From NCBI RefSeq assembly GCF_024205705.1, contig NZ_CP073115.1, positions 682,001 to 746,000 on the forward strand: a DNA stretch of 64,000 nt, read 5' to 3'. Source of the DNA: Neisseria subflava (GTDB lineage: Bacteria; Pseudomonadota; Gammaproteobacteria; Burkholderiales; Neisseriaceae). How positions within the stretch are numbered: position 1 is the first letter of the stretch; each line of letters starts with the position of its first letter. Shown here piece by piece: positions 16,639-25,086 of this stretch. The notes beneath the pieces are model-generated. The model saw nothing but the letters and a program-made list of their open reading frames with translations, did not search any database and was not told the origin of the DNA. The position numbers and the translations under genes were made by a program.

Positions 16639-19600
16639 ATGTCTAAGTTTTTTATTGACCGCCCCATCTTTGCATGGGTTATTGCGATTTTTATCATCGC
16701 AGCGGGTATTTTCGGCATTCAAAAACTGCCGATTTCCCAATATCCGTCCGTTGCTGCACCGACTATTACTTTGCGCGCTACTTATCCGGGCGCTTCGGCT
16801 CAGGTAATGGAAGACAGCGTACTGGCCGTTATCGAACGTAATATGTACGGTGTGGAAGGTTTGGACTATATGACGACTTCTGCCAATTCCAGTGGCAGCG
16901 GCAGCGTCAGTCTGACGTTTACACCGGAAACCAATGAAGATTTGGCGCAGGTAGACGTGCAGAACAAATTGTCGGAAGTGTTGTCCACATTGCCGTCTAC
17001 CGTACAGCAATATGGTGTAACCGTATCTAAAGCGCGTTCCAACTTCTTGCAAGTGGTCATGCTTTCTTCTGAAAAGCAATCCATTGAGGAAATGAACGAT
17101 TACGCCCAGCGCAATATCATTCCTGAACTGCAGCGTATTGACGGGGTAGGGCAGGTACAATTGTTTGGTGCGCAACGCGCCATGCGTATTTGGGTTGACC
17201 CGAAAAAACTGCAAAACTACAACCTGTCTTTTGCAACGGTAACTAACGCACTGGCTACTCAAAATATCCAAATTTCTGCAGGCTCTATCGGTTCTTTGCC
17301 GGCGGCTGCAGGTCAGACTATTTCAGCAACTGTGACGGCGCAAGGTCAGCTGAGCACTGCTGAAGAGTTTGGCAATATCATTCTGGTATCCAATACCGAT
17401 GGTTCTAATGTCTATCTGAAAGATGTTGCCAAAGTCAGCTTGGGTATGCAGGACTATTCTACTTCCACACGTTTGAACGGCGTGAATACCACCGGTATGG
17501 CAGTGATGTTGTCTAACAGCGGTAACGCTTTGGCAACGGCGACTGCCGTGAAAGAAAAAATGGCGGTTTTGCAGAAGTATTTTCCAGACGGCATGAGCTG
17601 GAAAATTCCTTACGATACTTCCAAATTTGTGGAAATTTCGATTGAGAAAGTGATCCATACGCTTTTGGAAGCCATCGTATTGGTATTCTTGGTGATTTAT
17701 CTCTTCCTGCAAAATATCCGCTATACGCTGATTCCGACTATTATCGTGCCGATTTCCCTGTTGGGCGGTTTTGCCTTTATCTCATATATGGGTATGTCGA
17801 TTAACGTATTGACCATGTTTGCGATGGTATTGGTAATTGGTATTGTGGTCGATGATGCGATTGTGGTCGTTGAAAACGTTGAGCGTATTATGGCGAGCGA
17901 AGGTCTGCCGCCTAAGGCTGCAACCAAAAAAGCGATGAGTCAGATTTCCGGCGCGGTGATCGGTATTACTGCCGTGTTGATGTCCGTATTTGTGCCGCTG
18001 GCAATGTTTAGCGGTGCAACCGGTAACATTTACAAACAGTTTGCCCTGACCATGGTGGCATCGATCGGCTTCTCCGCATTCCTTGCTTTGACGCTGACTC
18101 CGGCATTGTGTGCCACCATGCTCAAGCCGATTCAGAATGGTCATCACGAAGAGAAAAAAGGTTTCTTCGGTTGGTTTAACAAGAAATTCGACAACTGGAC
18201 ACACGGCTACGAAGGCTGGGTAGCCAAAGTCTTGCGCAAGACTTTGCGCATGATGGTTGTCTATATCGGTTTGACTGTTGTGGGCGTATTCCTGTTTATG
18301 CGTCTGCCGACTTCCTTCTTGCCGACTGAAGACCAAGGTAACTTGATGTTGAGCGTACAGCTGCCTGCCGGCGCGACCAAAGAGCGTACCGATGCAACTT
18401 TGGCTCAAATCACCCAACTGGCGAAATCTGTACCTGAGATCGAGAACATTATTACCGTTTCCGGCTTTAGTTTTAGCGGTTCCGGCCAAAACATGGCTTT
18501 GGGCTTTGTCATTCTGAAAGACTGGAGCGAACGTACTGCTCCGGGCAGCGATGCGACTTCTATTTCCGGTAAGTTGACCGGTATGATGATGACTACGCTG
18601 AAAGACGGTTTCGGTTTGGCGATTGTGCCTCCTGCCATTATGGAATTGGGTACAGGCTCCGGCTTGACGATTTACCTGCAAGACCGTAACAACAGCGGCC
18701 ATGCTGCATTGTTGGCCAAGCGCAATGAGTTGATTGACAAAATGCGTAAAAGCGGTTTGTTTAACCCAAGTACCGTTCGTGCGAGCGGTTTGGAAGATGC
18801 GCCGCAGTTGAAAATCGACATCAACCGTGCCGCAGCAGCCGCACAAGGTATTTCGTTCTCTGATATCCGTACTGCCTTGGCTTCTTCTTTGGGTTCGTCT
18901 TATGTCAACGACTTCCCGAATCAAGGCCGTCTGCAACGCGTAATGGTACAAGCTGATGCGAGTGCCCGTATGCAGCCTGCCGATATTCTGAACCTGACTG
19001 TGCCGAACAAATCCGGTGTTGCCGTACCGCTTTCTACCATTGCTACTGTTTCTTGGGAAAATGGTATGGAACAAAGCGTCCGCTTCAATGGCTATCCCGC
19101 TATGGAGATCTCCGGCTCGCCTATCAGCGGCGTATCTTCCGGCCAAGCAATGGCTGCGGTACAGCAAATGGTTGATGAAATGGGCGGCGGTTACAGTCTG
19201 GAGTGGGGCGGTCAGTCTCGTGAAGAGGCCAAAGGCGGCTCGCAAACTGTCGTGTTGTACGCATTGGCCGCTGCCGCTGTATTCTTGGTATTGGCTGCTT
19301 TGTACGAAAGCTGGTCTATCCCGTTGGCGGTTATCCTTGTGATTCCGTTGGGCTTGATTGGCGCGGCATTGGGCGTGACCGGTCGTAACATGTTTGAAGC
19401 GCTGCTGGGCAGTATTCCAGCATACGCCAACGATATCTACTTCCAAGTCGGTTTCGTTACGGTGATGGGTTTGAGTGCGAAAAACGCGATTTTGATTATC
19501 GAGTTTGCCAAAGACCTGCAAGCGCAAGGCAAGAGCGCGCTTGAAGCTGCGCTTGCCGCCGCACACTTGCGTTTCCGTCCGATTATCATGACCTCGTTCG

Positions 19601-19851
19601 CCTTCATCTTGGGCGTGGTACCGCTTTATGTTGCCAGCGGTGCCAGCTCCGCCAGCCAACGTGCGATTGGTACGACCGTGGTCTGGGGTATGTTGATCGG
19701 TACGATTCTGTCTGTGTTCCTTGTGCCTTTGTTCTATGTGGTTGTGCGCAAATTCTTTAAAGAAACCGCACACGAGCATGAGATGGCCGCCAAACACGCC
19801 GCTGAAGCCGGCATGATTGAAGACGGTAAACACGATTCAGACAAGCACTAA
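16639..19851 (+). CDS. mtrD: Multidrug efflux RND transporter MtrD
   Basis: Proton-driven inner-membrane pump that exports detergents, bile salts, antimicrobial peptides and antibiotics. 1070 residues, full length. Twelve spans with two large periplasmic loops. The proton-relay Asp pair is in GIVVDDAIVVVENVERIM, and the RND motif GLSAKNAILIIEFAKDLQ is in the second half. The N-terminus MSKFFIDRPIFAWVIAI is the HAE1 family signature. It is followed by a DUS palindrome before mtrE. The C-terminal tail is His-, Lys- and Asp-rich (EDGKHDSDKH). Conserved at high level with other neisserial MtrD as far as can be judged by eye. Confidence 0.96.
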   Translation: MSKFFIDRPIFAWVIAIFIIAAGIFGIQKLPISQYPSVAAPTITLRATYPGASAQVMEDSVLAVIERNMYGVEGLDYMTTSANSSGSGSVSLTFTPETNEDLAQVDVQNKLSEVLSTLPSTVQQYGVTVSKARSNFLQVVMLSSEKQSIEEMNDYAQRNIIPELQRIDGVGQVQLFGAQRAMRIWVDPKKLQNYNLSFATVTNALATQNIQISAGSIGSLPAAAGQTISATVTAQGQLSTAEEFGNIILVSNTDGSNVYLKDVAKVSLGMQDYSTSTRLNGVNTTGMAVMLSNSGNALATATAVKEKMAVLQKYFPDGMSWKIPYDTSKFVEISIEKVIHTLLEAIVLVFLVIYLFLQNIRYTLIPTIIVPISLLGGFAFISYMGMSINVLTMFAMVLVIGIVVDDAIVVVENVERIMASEGLPPKAATKKAMSQISGAVIGITAVLMSVFVPLAMFSGATGNIYKQFALTMVASIGFSAFLALTLTPALCATMLKPIQNGHHEEKKGFFGWFNKKFDNWTHGYEGWVAKVLRKTLRMMVVYIGLTVVGVFLFMRLPTSFLPTEDQGNLMLSVQLPAGATKERTDATLAQITQLAKSVPEIENIITVSGFSFSGSGQNMALGFVILKDWSERTAPGSDATSISGKLTGMMMTTLKDGFGLAIVPPAIMELGTGSGLTIYLQDRNNSGHAALLAKRNELIDKMRKSGLFNPSTVRASGLEDAPQLKIDINRAAAAAQGISFSDIRTALASSLGSSYVNDFPNQGRLQRVMVQADASARMQPADILNLTVPNKSGVAVPLSTIATVSWENGMEQSVRFNGYPAMEISGSPISGVSSGQAMAAVQQMVDEMGGGYSLEWGGQSREEAKGGSQTVVLYALAAAAVFLVLAALYESWSIPLAVILVIPLGLIGAALGVTGRNMFEALLGSIPAYANDIYFQVGFVTVMGLSAKNAILIIEFAKDLQAQGKSALEAALAAAHLRFRPIIMTSFAFILGVVPLYVASGASSASQRAIGTTVVWGMLIGTILSVFLVPLFYVVVRKFFKETAHEHEMAAKHAAEAGMIEDGKHDSDKH

Positions 19852-19856
19852 AGCAA

Positions 19857-19884
19857 AGGCCGTCTGAAAATTTTCAGACGGCCT
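19857..19884 (+). promoter_or_regulatory. Perfect DUS palindrome between mtrD and mtrE
   Basis: AGGCCGTCTGAAAA joins its own complement with no loop, a 28-base perfect palindrome. There is no T run (CAAAATG follows), so it may act as a partial terminator or mRNA-processing site that sets MtrE level against MtrCD. Confidence 0.6.
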
Positions 19885-19906
19885 CAAAATGCTAAAGGAT
19901 TCTAAA

Positions 19907-21313
19907 ATGAAGAAGATTACATTCAAACCTGTACTGACCGCCGTTGCCGCAGCTGTGGCTTTGTCGGCCTGTACCATGATGCCGAAATATGAGCAGCCTC
20001 AAGTTGCCGTTGCCGATACGTTTAAATACGACACTGTTGACGACGGTATCCGCGCCGCTGAATTGGGTTGGCAAGACTACTTTGCCGATCCGCGCCTTCA
20101 CCGCTTGATCGACATCGCATTGGAACGCAATACCGATTTGCGTACAGCCGCACTGAATGCGGAAATCTACCGCAAGCAATATATGATTGCGCGTAATAAC
20201 TTGTTGCCAACCGTCAATGCCAGCGGTACAGGTTCGCGTCAAGGCAGCTTGAGCGGCGGCAGCGTCAGCAGCCAATACAGCGTGGGTTTGGGCGCAGCCT
20301 CTTATGAACTTGACCTTTTCGGCCGTGTCCGCAGTACTAGCGAAGCCGCGTTGCAAGGTTATTTCAATGTGGCCGCCAACCGCGATGCCGCCCATCTGAC
20401 CTTGATTTCTACCGTTGCCAAAGCCTACTTTAACGAACGCTACGCTGAAGAAACCATGGCATTGGCACAACGCGTATTGCAAACCCGTGAAGCGACTTAC
20501 AAGCTTTCACAATTACGCCATAAGGCCGGTGTGATTTCCGCCGTTGATTTGCGCCAACAGGAAGCATTGATTGAATCAGCCAAAGCCGATTACGCATCCG
20601 CGGTAAAAAACCGCGAGCAAGCGCGCAATTCCTTGGCTATGTTGATTAATCAACCTTTGCCCGAAGATTTGCCTGCCGGTTTGCCTTTGAGCAAGCAGTT
20701 CAAATTGACCAAACTGCCTGCCGGTTTGAGTTCGGACGTGTTGCTCAACCGTCCGGATATCCGTGCGGCCGAACACGCGCTCAAACAAGCCAATGCCAAT
20801 ATCGGTGCGGCACGTGCGGCGTTTTTCCCACGCATCAGCCTGACCGGTTCGGTTGGTACCGCTTCCGGCGAGTTGAGCGGCCTGTTTAAGAGCGGCACAG
20901 GTATTTGGGCTTTTGCACCGTCCATCACATTGCCTATCTTTGACTGGGGCACAAACAAAGCCAATCTTGACGTAGCCAAACTGCGCCAACAGGCACAAAT
21001 CGTTGCTTATGAAGCTGCTGTTCAATCCGCATTTAAAGACGTTTCTAATGCTTTGGTTGCGCGTGAACAGTTGGATAAAAGCTATGCCGCTTTGAGCAAA
21101 CAAAGCCGTGCCTACAACGACAGCCTGCGCCTCATCAGCCTGCGCTACAAACATGGCGTATCCAGCGCATTGGATTTACTGGATGCCGAGCGCAGCAGTT
21201 ACAGCGCAGAAACTGCTCTTTTGGCTAATCAGCTGACCCGTTTGGAAAACCTTGCCGACTTGTATAAAGCACTTGGCGGCGGTTTGAAACGAGAAACCAA
21301 AGCTGCTGAATAA
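19907..21313 (+). CDS. mtrE: Outer-membrane efflux channel MtrE
   Basis: TolC-family outer-membrane channel for the MtrCD pump and other neisserial pumps. 468 residues with a lipoprotein signal (AVALSAC, Cys22) and two repeats of the OEP domain, each with the long periplasmic helices (MALAQRVLQTREATYKLSQLRHK). The start is set at ATG 19907 (MKKITF), eight bases after AAGGA; an upstream ATG at 19889 lacks a ribosome site. It lies third in the operon, 55 bases after mtrD, and ends at a DUS-pair terminator. Length and motifs fit MtrE of other species. Confidence 0.94.
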   Translation: MKKITFKPVLTAVAAAVALSACTMMPKYEQPQVAVADTFKYDTVDDGIRAAELGWQDYFADPRLHRLIDIALERNTDLRTAALNAEIYRKQYMIARNNLLPTVNASGTGSRQGSLSGGSVSSQYSVGLGAASYELDLFGRVRSTSEAALQGYFNVAANRDAAHLTLISTVAKAYFNERYAEETMALAQRVLQTREATYKLSQLRHKAGVISAVDLRQQEALIESAKADYASAVKNREQARNSLAMLINQPLPEDLPAGLPLSKQFKLTKLPAGLSSDVLLNRPDIRAAEHALKQANANIGAARAAFFPRISLTGSVGTASGELSGLFKSGTGIWAFAPSITLPIFDWGTNKANLDVAKLRQQAQIVAYEAAVQSAFKDVSNALVAREQLDKSYAALSKQSRAYNDSLRLISLRYKHGVSSALDLLDAERSSYSAETALLANQLTRLENLADLYKALGGGLKRETKAAE

Positions 21314-21332
21314 GTATTTGCCTGCTAAGATT

Positions 21333-21373
21333 AAAAGGCCGTCTGAAACATTTGGGTTTCAGACGGCCTTTTT
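21333..21373. terminator. DUS-pair terminator, mtrE / GTPase gene
   Basis: AAAAGGCCGTCTGAAAC and GTTTCAGACGGCCTTTT form a 17-base stem, with a T run on each strand. Confidence 0.9.
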
Positions 21374-21387
21374 GTTATGCGGCAATT

Positions 21388-22725
21388 CTAAGCTTTTAAT
21401 TTCTTGCTTAAAGTGGCGACATAGGCTGCGCGTTCGTTACGGCTGGCTTCGGGCTGGTGTGTGTTGAGCGAAGACCATTTGCGGTTGCTGCGTGCTTTAT
21501 TGAGTTCGCTTGGCAATTTGGCCGCATTCCATGGCGCTTTGCGTTCTTTTAGTTCAATATGAGATTGAGCCGCATGGCCTCGTGTTTGCAAGACGTGCAA
21601 CAAGTCCAGTGCGCGTGCGGCGAGCAGGGTAAGGGTCTCAGGATCAGTATGCAGGGTTTGTCGGCCGTTGATTTTGTCGGTGATGTCTTGGGCATTGGGC
21701 AAAATGCCGCCCAACAGTCCGCCGATGGCTGTGCCCAAACCAAGCGATCCGCCAAGCGTGGCAATATCCAAGCCTAAGCCGATGAGTGCGCCTGCGGTTG
21801 CGCCGGTACCGGTACGGATGCCGTAATGTTTGAGCAATTCGCTGTCAAACGGATCTTGTTTGAAGGCTTTGGGCATCCATGTGCTGTCGCTGCCGACTTC
21901 GTCGTGATAGAAGCGGTAAAGTGTGAACAGGCGTTGTTGCATTTGCCGCTCAAGTTGACGGATTTCCGATTGCATGACTTCCAAAGTCGGGGCCGGGTCG
22001 TCGTTTTCGGCAATTTCTTGGGTGAATGCGGCGGCATCCAGCAGAAAATCGGCAATTTCACGGCGCGCTTCCGTATCCAGCCGTTGCCACTCGCGACGGC
22101 GCATATTGATGAGGCGGTCGAGGATGTCGCGCTTAGGTAACATGGTGGCGAGGTTGTCCCACAATCGGATTTCGCCTTCAAAGTCGAAGGCAACGGTATC
22201 GAAACCGGCGTAAACATGCAGGTTTCTGCGGGCGAGCATATTGGTCCAAGCGGTCAGGTCTTGATTTTGGGTAAAGTTGAACACGGGCATGATGGGCTTG
22301 GCGCACCAAGACAAAATGGTCAGCTCGTCTTTGTATTTGTCGAGGACGGGTTCCCGCGCATCGATGACGTACATGGCCATATCGCTTTGCATGACTTGGC
22401 GCAGCACTTTGGCCTCTTGGTTGAACTCGTGATGCGCCTCATGACTGCTGAGGAATTGCTGGATGCGTTCGATACCGTCATCGCGTGCGGATGTGTGGGT
22501 TTCCAGCCAGTCCAACACGCCGCCTGCATCTTCAAGGCCGGGTGTATCGTAGAGGTAAACCAAGCTGTCGTCGCCGTCGTTGATAAGGGCCTCTTCGACA
22601 TGGCGCGTGGTGGATGGCGCGTTTTTCACTTCACCGAAGGTGCTGTCGCGCAAAAGCGTACGTAAGAGCGAGGTTTTGCCTGTGTTGGTATGGCCGACAA
22701 CGGCAAGGGAGAGTGGGGTGGTCAT
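21388..22725 (-). CDS. TrmE/Era-like GTPase with DUF3482 C-terminus
   Basis: 445 residues. The G domain has P-loop GHTNTGKTS (11-19), G2 threonines in APSTTRHVEE and G3 DTPG (about 61-64). The C-terminal half is DUF3482-like, with a Gly-rich hydrophobic stretch (about 302-340: GATAGALIGLGLDIATLGG) that could insert in or lie on a membrane. In many gammaproteobacteria a DUF2868 membrane protein is encoded beside such GTPases; none is seen here. Function is not established. It is monocistronic between a terminator and the sRNA region. Start ATG at 22725. Confidence 0.8.
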   Translation of the reverse strand: MTTPLSLAVVGHTNTGKTSLLRTLLRDSTFGEVKNAPSTTRHVEEALINDGDDSLVYLYDTPGLEDAGGVLDWLETHTSARDDGIERIQQFLSSHEAHHEFNQEAKVLRQVMQSDMAMYVIDAREPVLDKYKDELTILSWCAKPIMPVFNFTQNQDLTAWTNMLARRNLHVYAGFDTVAFDFEGEIRLWDNLATMLPKRDILDRLINMRRREWQRLDTEARREIADFLLDAAAFTQEIAENDDPAPTLEVMQSEIRQLERQMQQRLFTLYRFYHDEVGSDSTWMPKAFKQDPFDSELLKHYGIRTGTGATAGALIGLGLDIATLGGSLGLGTAIGGLLGGILPNAQDITDKINGRQTLHTDPETLTLLAARALDLLHVLQTRGHAAQSHIELKERKAPWNAAKLPSELNKARSNRKWSSLNTHQPEASRNERAAYVATLSKKLKA

Positions 22726-22910
22726 GGTCTTTGGGTCGGGTTGATATGGACTATGAATGTGTGAGTATGGAGCCGTTTATCTTTAGTGGCAATATATGTT
22801 TCAGACGGCCCTAAATTTTTTTTATATATGGGCGAAAATAGCAAGAAAAAGAGGGGAGTAGCGCCTTTGTTGTTTTTTAGCAAAATACTTGAAAATAGAT
22901 AGGAAAACAG

Positions 22911-22939
22911 TTGACAGGAGGGTAGAAGGCTAGGATAAT
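22911..22939 (+). promoter_or_regulatory. Promoter of the first sibling sRNA
   Basis: TTGACA (22911-22916), 17-base spacer, GATAAT (22934-22939). The -35 is the consensus. The expected start is about 22946. Confidence 0.85.
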
Positions 22940-22945
22940 TCGCGC

Positions 22946-23033
22946 CGTTGAGTTGCTTGATGCAGCTTGATTTTTCTCCTCTATTTCTCCTTTGTAGACT
23001 TGGCGCATATCGAAACGGTATGCGCATTTTTTT
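22946..23033 (+). ncRNA. Sibling small RNA, copy 1 (NmsR / RcoF / NgncR_162-163 type)
   Basis: About 88 nt from the promoter at 22911 to a rho-independent terminator (GCGCATA ... TATGCGC, then seven T, 23027-23033). A 5' stem-loop (AGTTGC-TTGAT-GCAGCT) precedes a single-stranded pyrimidine tract with CTCCT and TTCTCCTTTG, complementary to Shine-Dalgarno sequences. A 32-base block (22973-23004) is identical in copy 2. From memory, Neisseria carry twin sRNAs of this form next to an Lrp-type gene, which act with Hfq to repress TCA-cycle, methylcitrate and amino-acid genes. The lrp gene here is just downstream and convergent. The naming is from structure and context. Confidence 0.85.
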
Positions 23034-23104
23034 ATCTGCATTGAAACATGATTACATTTAAAATCTGTTAATTGAATAATTAAGAAACTTTACAAGAAAA
23101 ATGC

Positions 23105-23133
23105 TTGCGCGGTTGAATATCTTGTTGCATAAT
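23105..23133 (+). promoter_or_regulatory. Promoter of the second sibling sRNA
   Basis: TTGCGC (23105-23110), 17-base spacer, CATAAT (23128-23133); a weaker -35 than copy 1. Expected start about 23140. Confidence 0.75.
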
Positions 23134-23139
23134 TCGTTT

Positions 23140-23233
23140 CGTTAGCTGGTTCGAGTAGTCAGTTAATAGTTTCTCCTCTATTTCTCCTTTGTAGACTTGG
23201 CACACATTCTGTCGGATGTGTGCATTTTTTTTT
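23140..23233 (+). ncRNA. Sibling small RNA, copy 2
   Basis: About 92 nt. Stem TTAGCTG ... CAGTTAA at the 5' end differs in sequence from copy 1 but is alike in shape. The 32-base pyrimidine block (23170-23201) is identical to copy 1. The terminator stem is GCACACA ... TGTGTGC with nine T. The terminator arms differ by compensating changes from copy 1, which shows selection for RNA structure. Confidence 0.85.
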
Positions 23234-23246
23234 GCTCCTTTAAAAT

Positions 23247-23285
23247 AAAGGCCGTCTGAATGTTGCAATCTTTCAGACGGCCTTT
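23247..23285. terminator. DUS-pair terminator, sRNA 2 / lrp
   Basis: AAAGGCCGTCTGAA and TTCAGACGGCCTTT with an 11-base loop; convergent with the lrp gene. Confidence 0.88.
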
Positions 23286-23300
23286 GTTTGTTGAATAGAA

Positions 23301-23801
23301 TTAGATATCTAATACTACTTCTTCTTTGACTTCTTCCATGACAACATAACTGCGGCTTTCGGATGCAGCCGGCAGTTGCAGCAGGATATTGCCAAGCATA
23401 TCGCGATAGGCGGACATATTGGGCAGGCGGACTTTGATAAGGTAATCGTATTCGCCGGAGACCAAGTGGCATTCTAAAATTTGCGGAATCTTCAGCACTT
23501 CGCGTTTGAAGTCTTCAAAAATATTGCCGGATTTGGAACGCAGTTTCAGTTCGACAAAGACCAAGAGGCTTTGACCCAAGGCATGAGGATTCAGATGGGC
23601 GTGATAGCCGGTGATAAGGTTGTCGCGTTCCAAGCGGCGGACGCGTTCGGTTACCGGCGTGGTAGATAGGCCGACTTTTTCAGCCAATTCGGTCATGGGG
23701 ATGCGTGCGTTTTGTTGCAGGAGCTTGAGAATTTTTAAGTCGGTTTTGTCGAGTTCTTTCATGGCTTTAATGCTTGTCGTTTTCAATTTGGATGACATCA
23801 T
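23301..23801 (-). CDS. Lrp/AsnC family transcriptional regulator
   Basis: 166 residues: an N-terminal winged helix-turn-helix (LDKTDLKILKLLQQNARIPMTELAEKVGLSTTPVTERVRRLE) and a RAM ligand-binding domain (LLVFVELKLRSKSG..., VSGEYDYLIKVRLPNM). This is the family that senses leucine or other amino acids. Start could be 23801, 23798 (M2) or 23762 (MKELDK); AAGG just upstream favours the first two. It ends at the DUS-pair terminator next to the sibling sRNAs, and the next gene, alr, is divergent, an order known for Lrp genes linked to alanine metabolism. The regulon cannot be told from sequence. Confidence 0.88.
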   Translation of the reverse strand: MMSSKLKTTSIKAMKELDKTDLKILKLLQQNARIPMTELAEKVGLSTTPVTERVRRLERDNLITGYHAHLNPHALGQSLLVFVELKLRSKSGNIFEDFKREVLKIPQILECHLVSGEYDYLIKVRLPNMSAYRDMLGNILLQLPAASESRSYVVMEEVKEEVVLDI

Positions 23802-23902
23802 AACCTTAAAACAGGCTCAGAAGAAGCATAAATCCTTAAAGGTAAGGCGGAAGGAAGATATTAATCTTGTGTATTTCATGGAATCCTGTATGGTTTTTGA
23901 CC

Positions 23903-23908
23903 TATAAT
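23903..23908 (+). promoter_or_regulatory. -10 box candidate of alr
   Basis: TATAAT 61 bases before the start codon. The matching -35 (GGAATC) is poor, so an activator, perhaps the Lrp protein next door, may be needed. Confidence 0.35.
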
Positions 23909-23968
23909 ATTCGCTTCAAAGTAATAGGGCAGGCCGTCTGAAACGGATGCCGATAAGAGGAATACATT

Positions 23969-25027
23969 ATGCGTCCGCTCAATGCGCAAATCCGTTTGGA
24001 TAATTTACGTCAAAATTATCGTCTTCTCAAAGAGTTGCACGGCAATAAATTGTTGGCTGTGATTAAGGCCGATGCTTACGGGCATGGCGCGGTCAGATGT
24101 GCACACGCGTTGGCGGATATTGCCGACGGCTTTGCGGTGGCAACGGTAGATGAAGGCGTGGAATTGCGTCAAAACGGCATTAAAAATCCGATTGTTTTAT
24201 TGGAAGGCGTGTTTGAGGCTGCAGAGTATGCGGATGTTGATCGTTATGATTTGTGGCCGGCAATCGGCAGTCAATGGCAGCTGGAGGCGTTTGCACATCA
24301 TGAGTGGCAACGTCCGACAACCGTATGGCTGAAAATGGACTCTGGTATGCACCGTGCCGGTTTCTTTCCGCATAACTATGCCGCCGCCTATACGGCATTG
24401 AAACAATCCGAATCGGTTGAAAACATTGTGAAATTCAGCCATTTTGCCTGCGCGGACGAGCCGGAAAACGGCATGACCGAAATGCAGCTTGAAGCGTTTG
24501 ATTTGGCGTGTGAGGGTTTGGAAGGTGAGGAGAGCTTGGCCAATTCCGCCGCGATTTTGAACGTGCCTGAAGCGCGGCGCGATTGGGGACGTGCCGGTCT
24601 GGCCTTATATGGTATTTCGCCTTTCGGCGATGTGGATGAGCGTTTGAAACCTGTTATGCGCCTGACTTCTCGCGTTTTCGGCGAGCGCGTGTTGCAGCCG
24701 CATTCTCCGATTGGCTACGGCGCAACGTTCTACACCAGCAAATCTACCCGTGTCGGTTTGATTGCCTGCGGCTATGCCGACGGTTATCCGCGTCGCGCTT
24801 CCACTAATTCTCCTGTAGCGGTGGATGGCAAACGCAGCCGTATTATCGGCAGGGTATCTATGGATATGATTACGGTTGAGCTGGAAGCCTCGAAAGAAGG
24901 CTTGGACGCAGAAGTCGAGCTTTGGGGCGATGTGATTAATATTAATGAAGTTTCCGAAGTTGCCGGTATGATTCCGTACGAAATCCTATGCAATATCAAA
25001 CGTGCGAAGTTTACGTATATTGAGTAA
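23969..25027 (+). CDS. alr: Alanine racemase
   Basis: PLP-dependent interconversion of L- and D-alanine for peptidoglycan. 352 residues, normal length. The PLP lysine is Lys33 in AVIKADAYGHG, the catalytic tyrosine is in PIGYGATFYTS, and VDGKRSRIIGRVSMDM is conserved. Cytoplasmic fold type III barrel plus a C-terminal beta domain. A DUS lies at 23933-23944 in its leader. It is monocistronic, between the divergent lrp gene and a terminator. Start ATG at 23969 with AAGAGGA upstream. Confidence 0.95.
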   Translation: MRPLNAQIRLDNLRQNYRLLKELHGNKLLAVIKADAYGHGAVRCAHALADIADGFAVATVDEGVELRQNGIKNPIVLLEGVFEAAEYADVDRYDLWPAIGSQWQLEAFAHHEWQRPTTVWLKMDSGMHRAGFFPHNYAAAYTALKQSESVENIVKFSHFACADEPENGMTEMQLEAFDLACEGLEGEESLANSAAILNVPEARRDWGRAGLALYGISPFGDVDERLKPVMRLTSRVFGERVLQPHSPIGYGATFYTSKSTRVGLIACGYADGYPRRASTNSPVAVDGKRSRIIGRVSMDMITVELEASKEGLDAEVELWGDVININEVSEVAGMIPYEILCNIKRAKFTYIE

Positions 25028-25039
25028 GCAGTAAAAGAT

Positions 25040-25073
25040 AAGGCCGTCTGAAATATGTTTTCAGACGGCCTTT
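25040..25073. terminator. DUS-pair terminator, alr / rluF-like gene
   Basis: AAGGCCGTCTGAAA and TTTCAGACGGCCTT with a short loop, convergent. Confidence 0.88.
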
Positions 25074-25086
25074 CTGTTATTTGCAA

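Noticed and set aside
17782..19833. A 683-residue minus-strand frame opposite mtrD
   Set aside because: His-, Gln- and Arg-rich composition with no family features; mtrD on the plus strand is certain.
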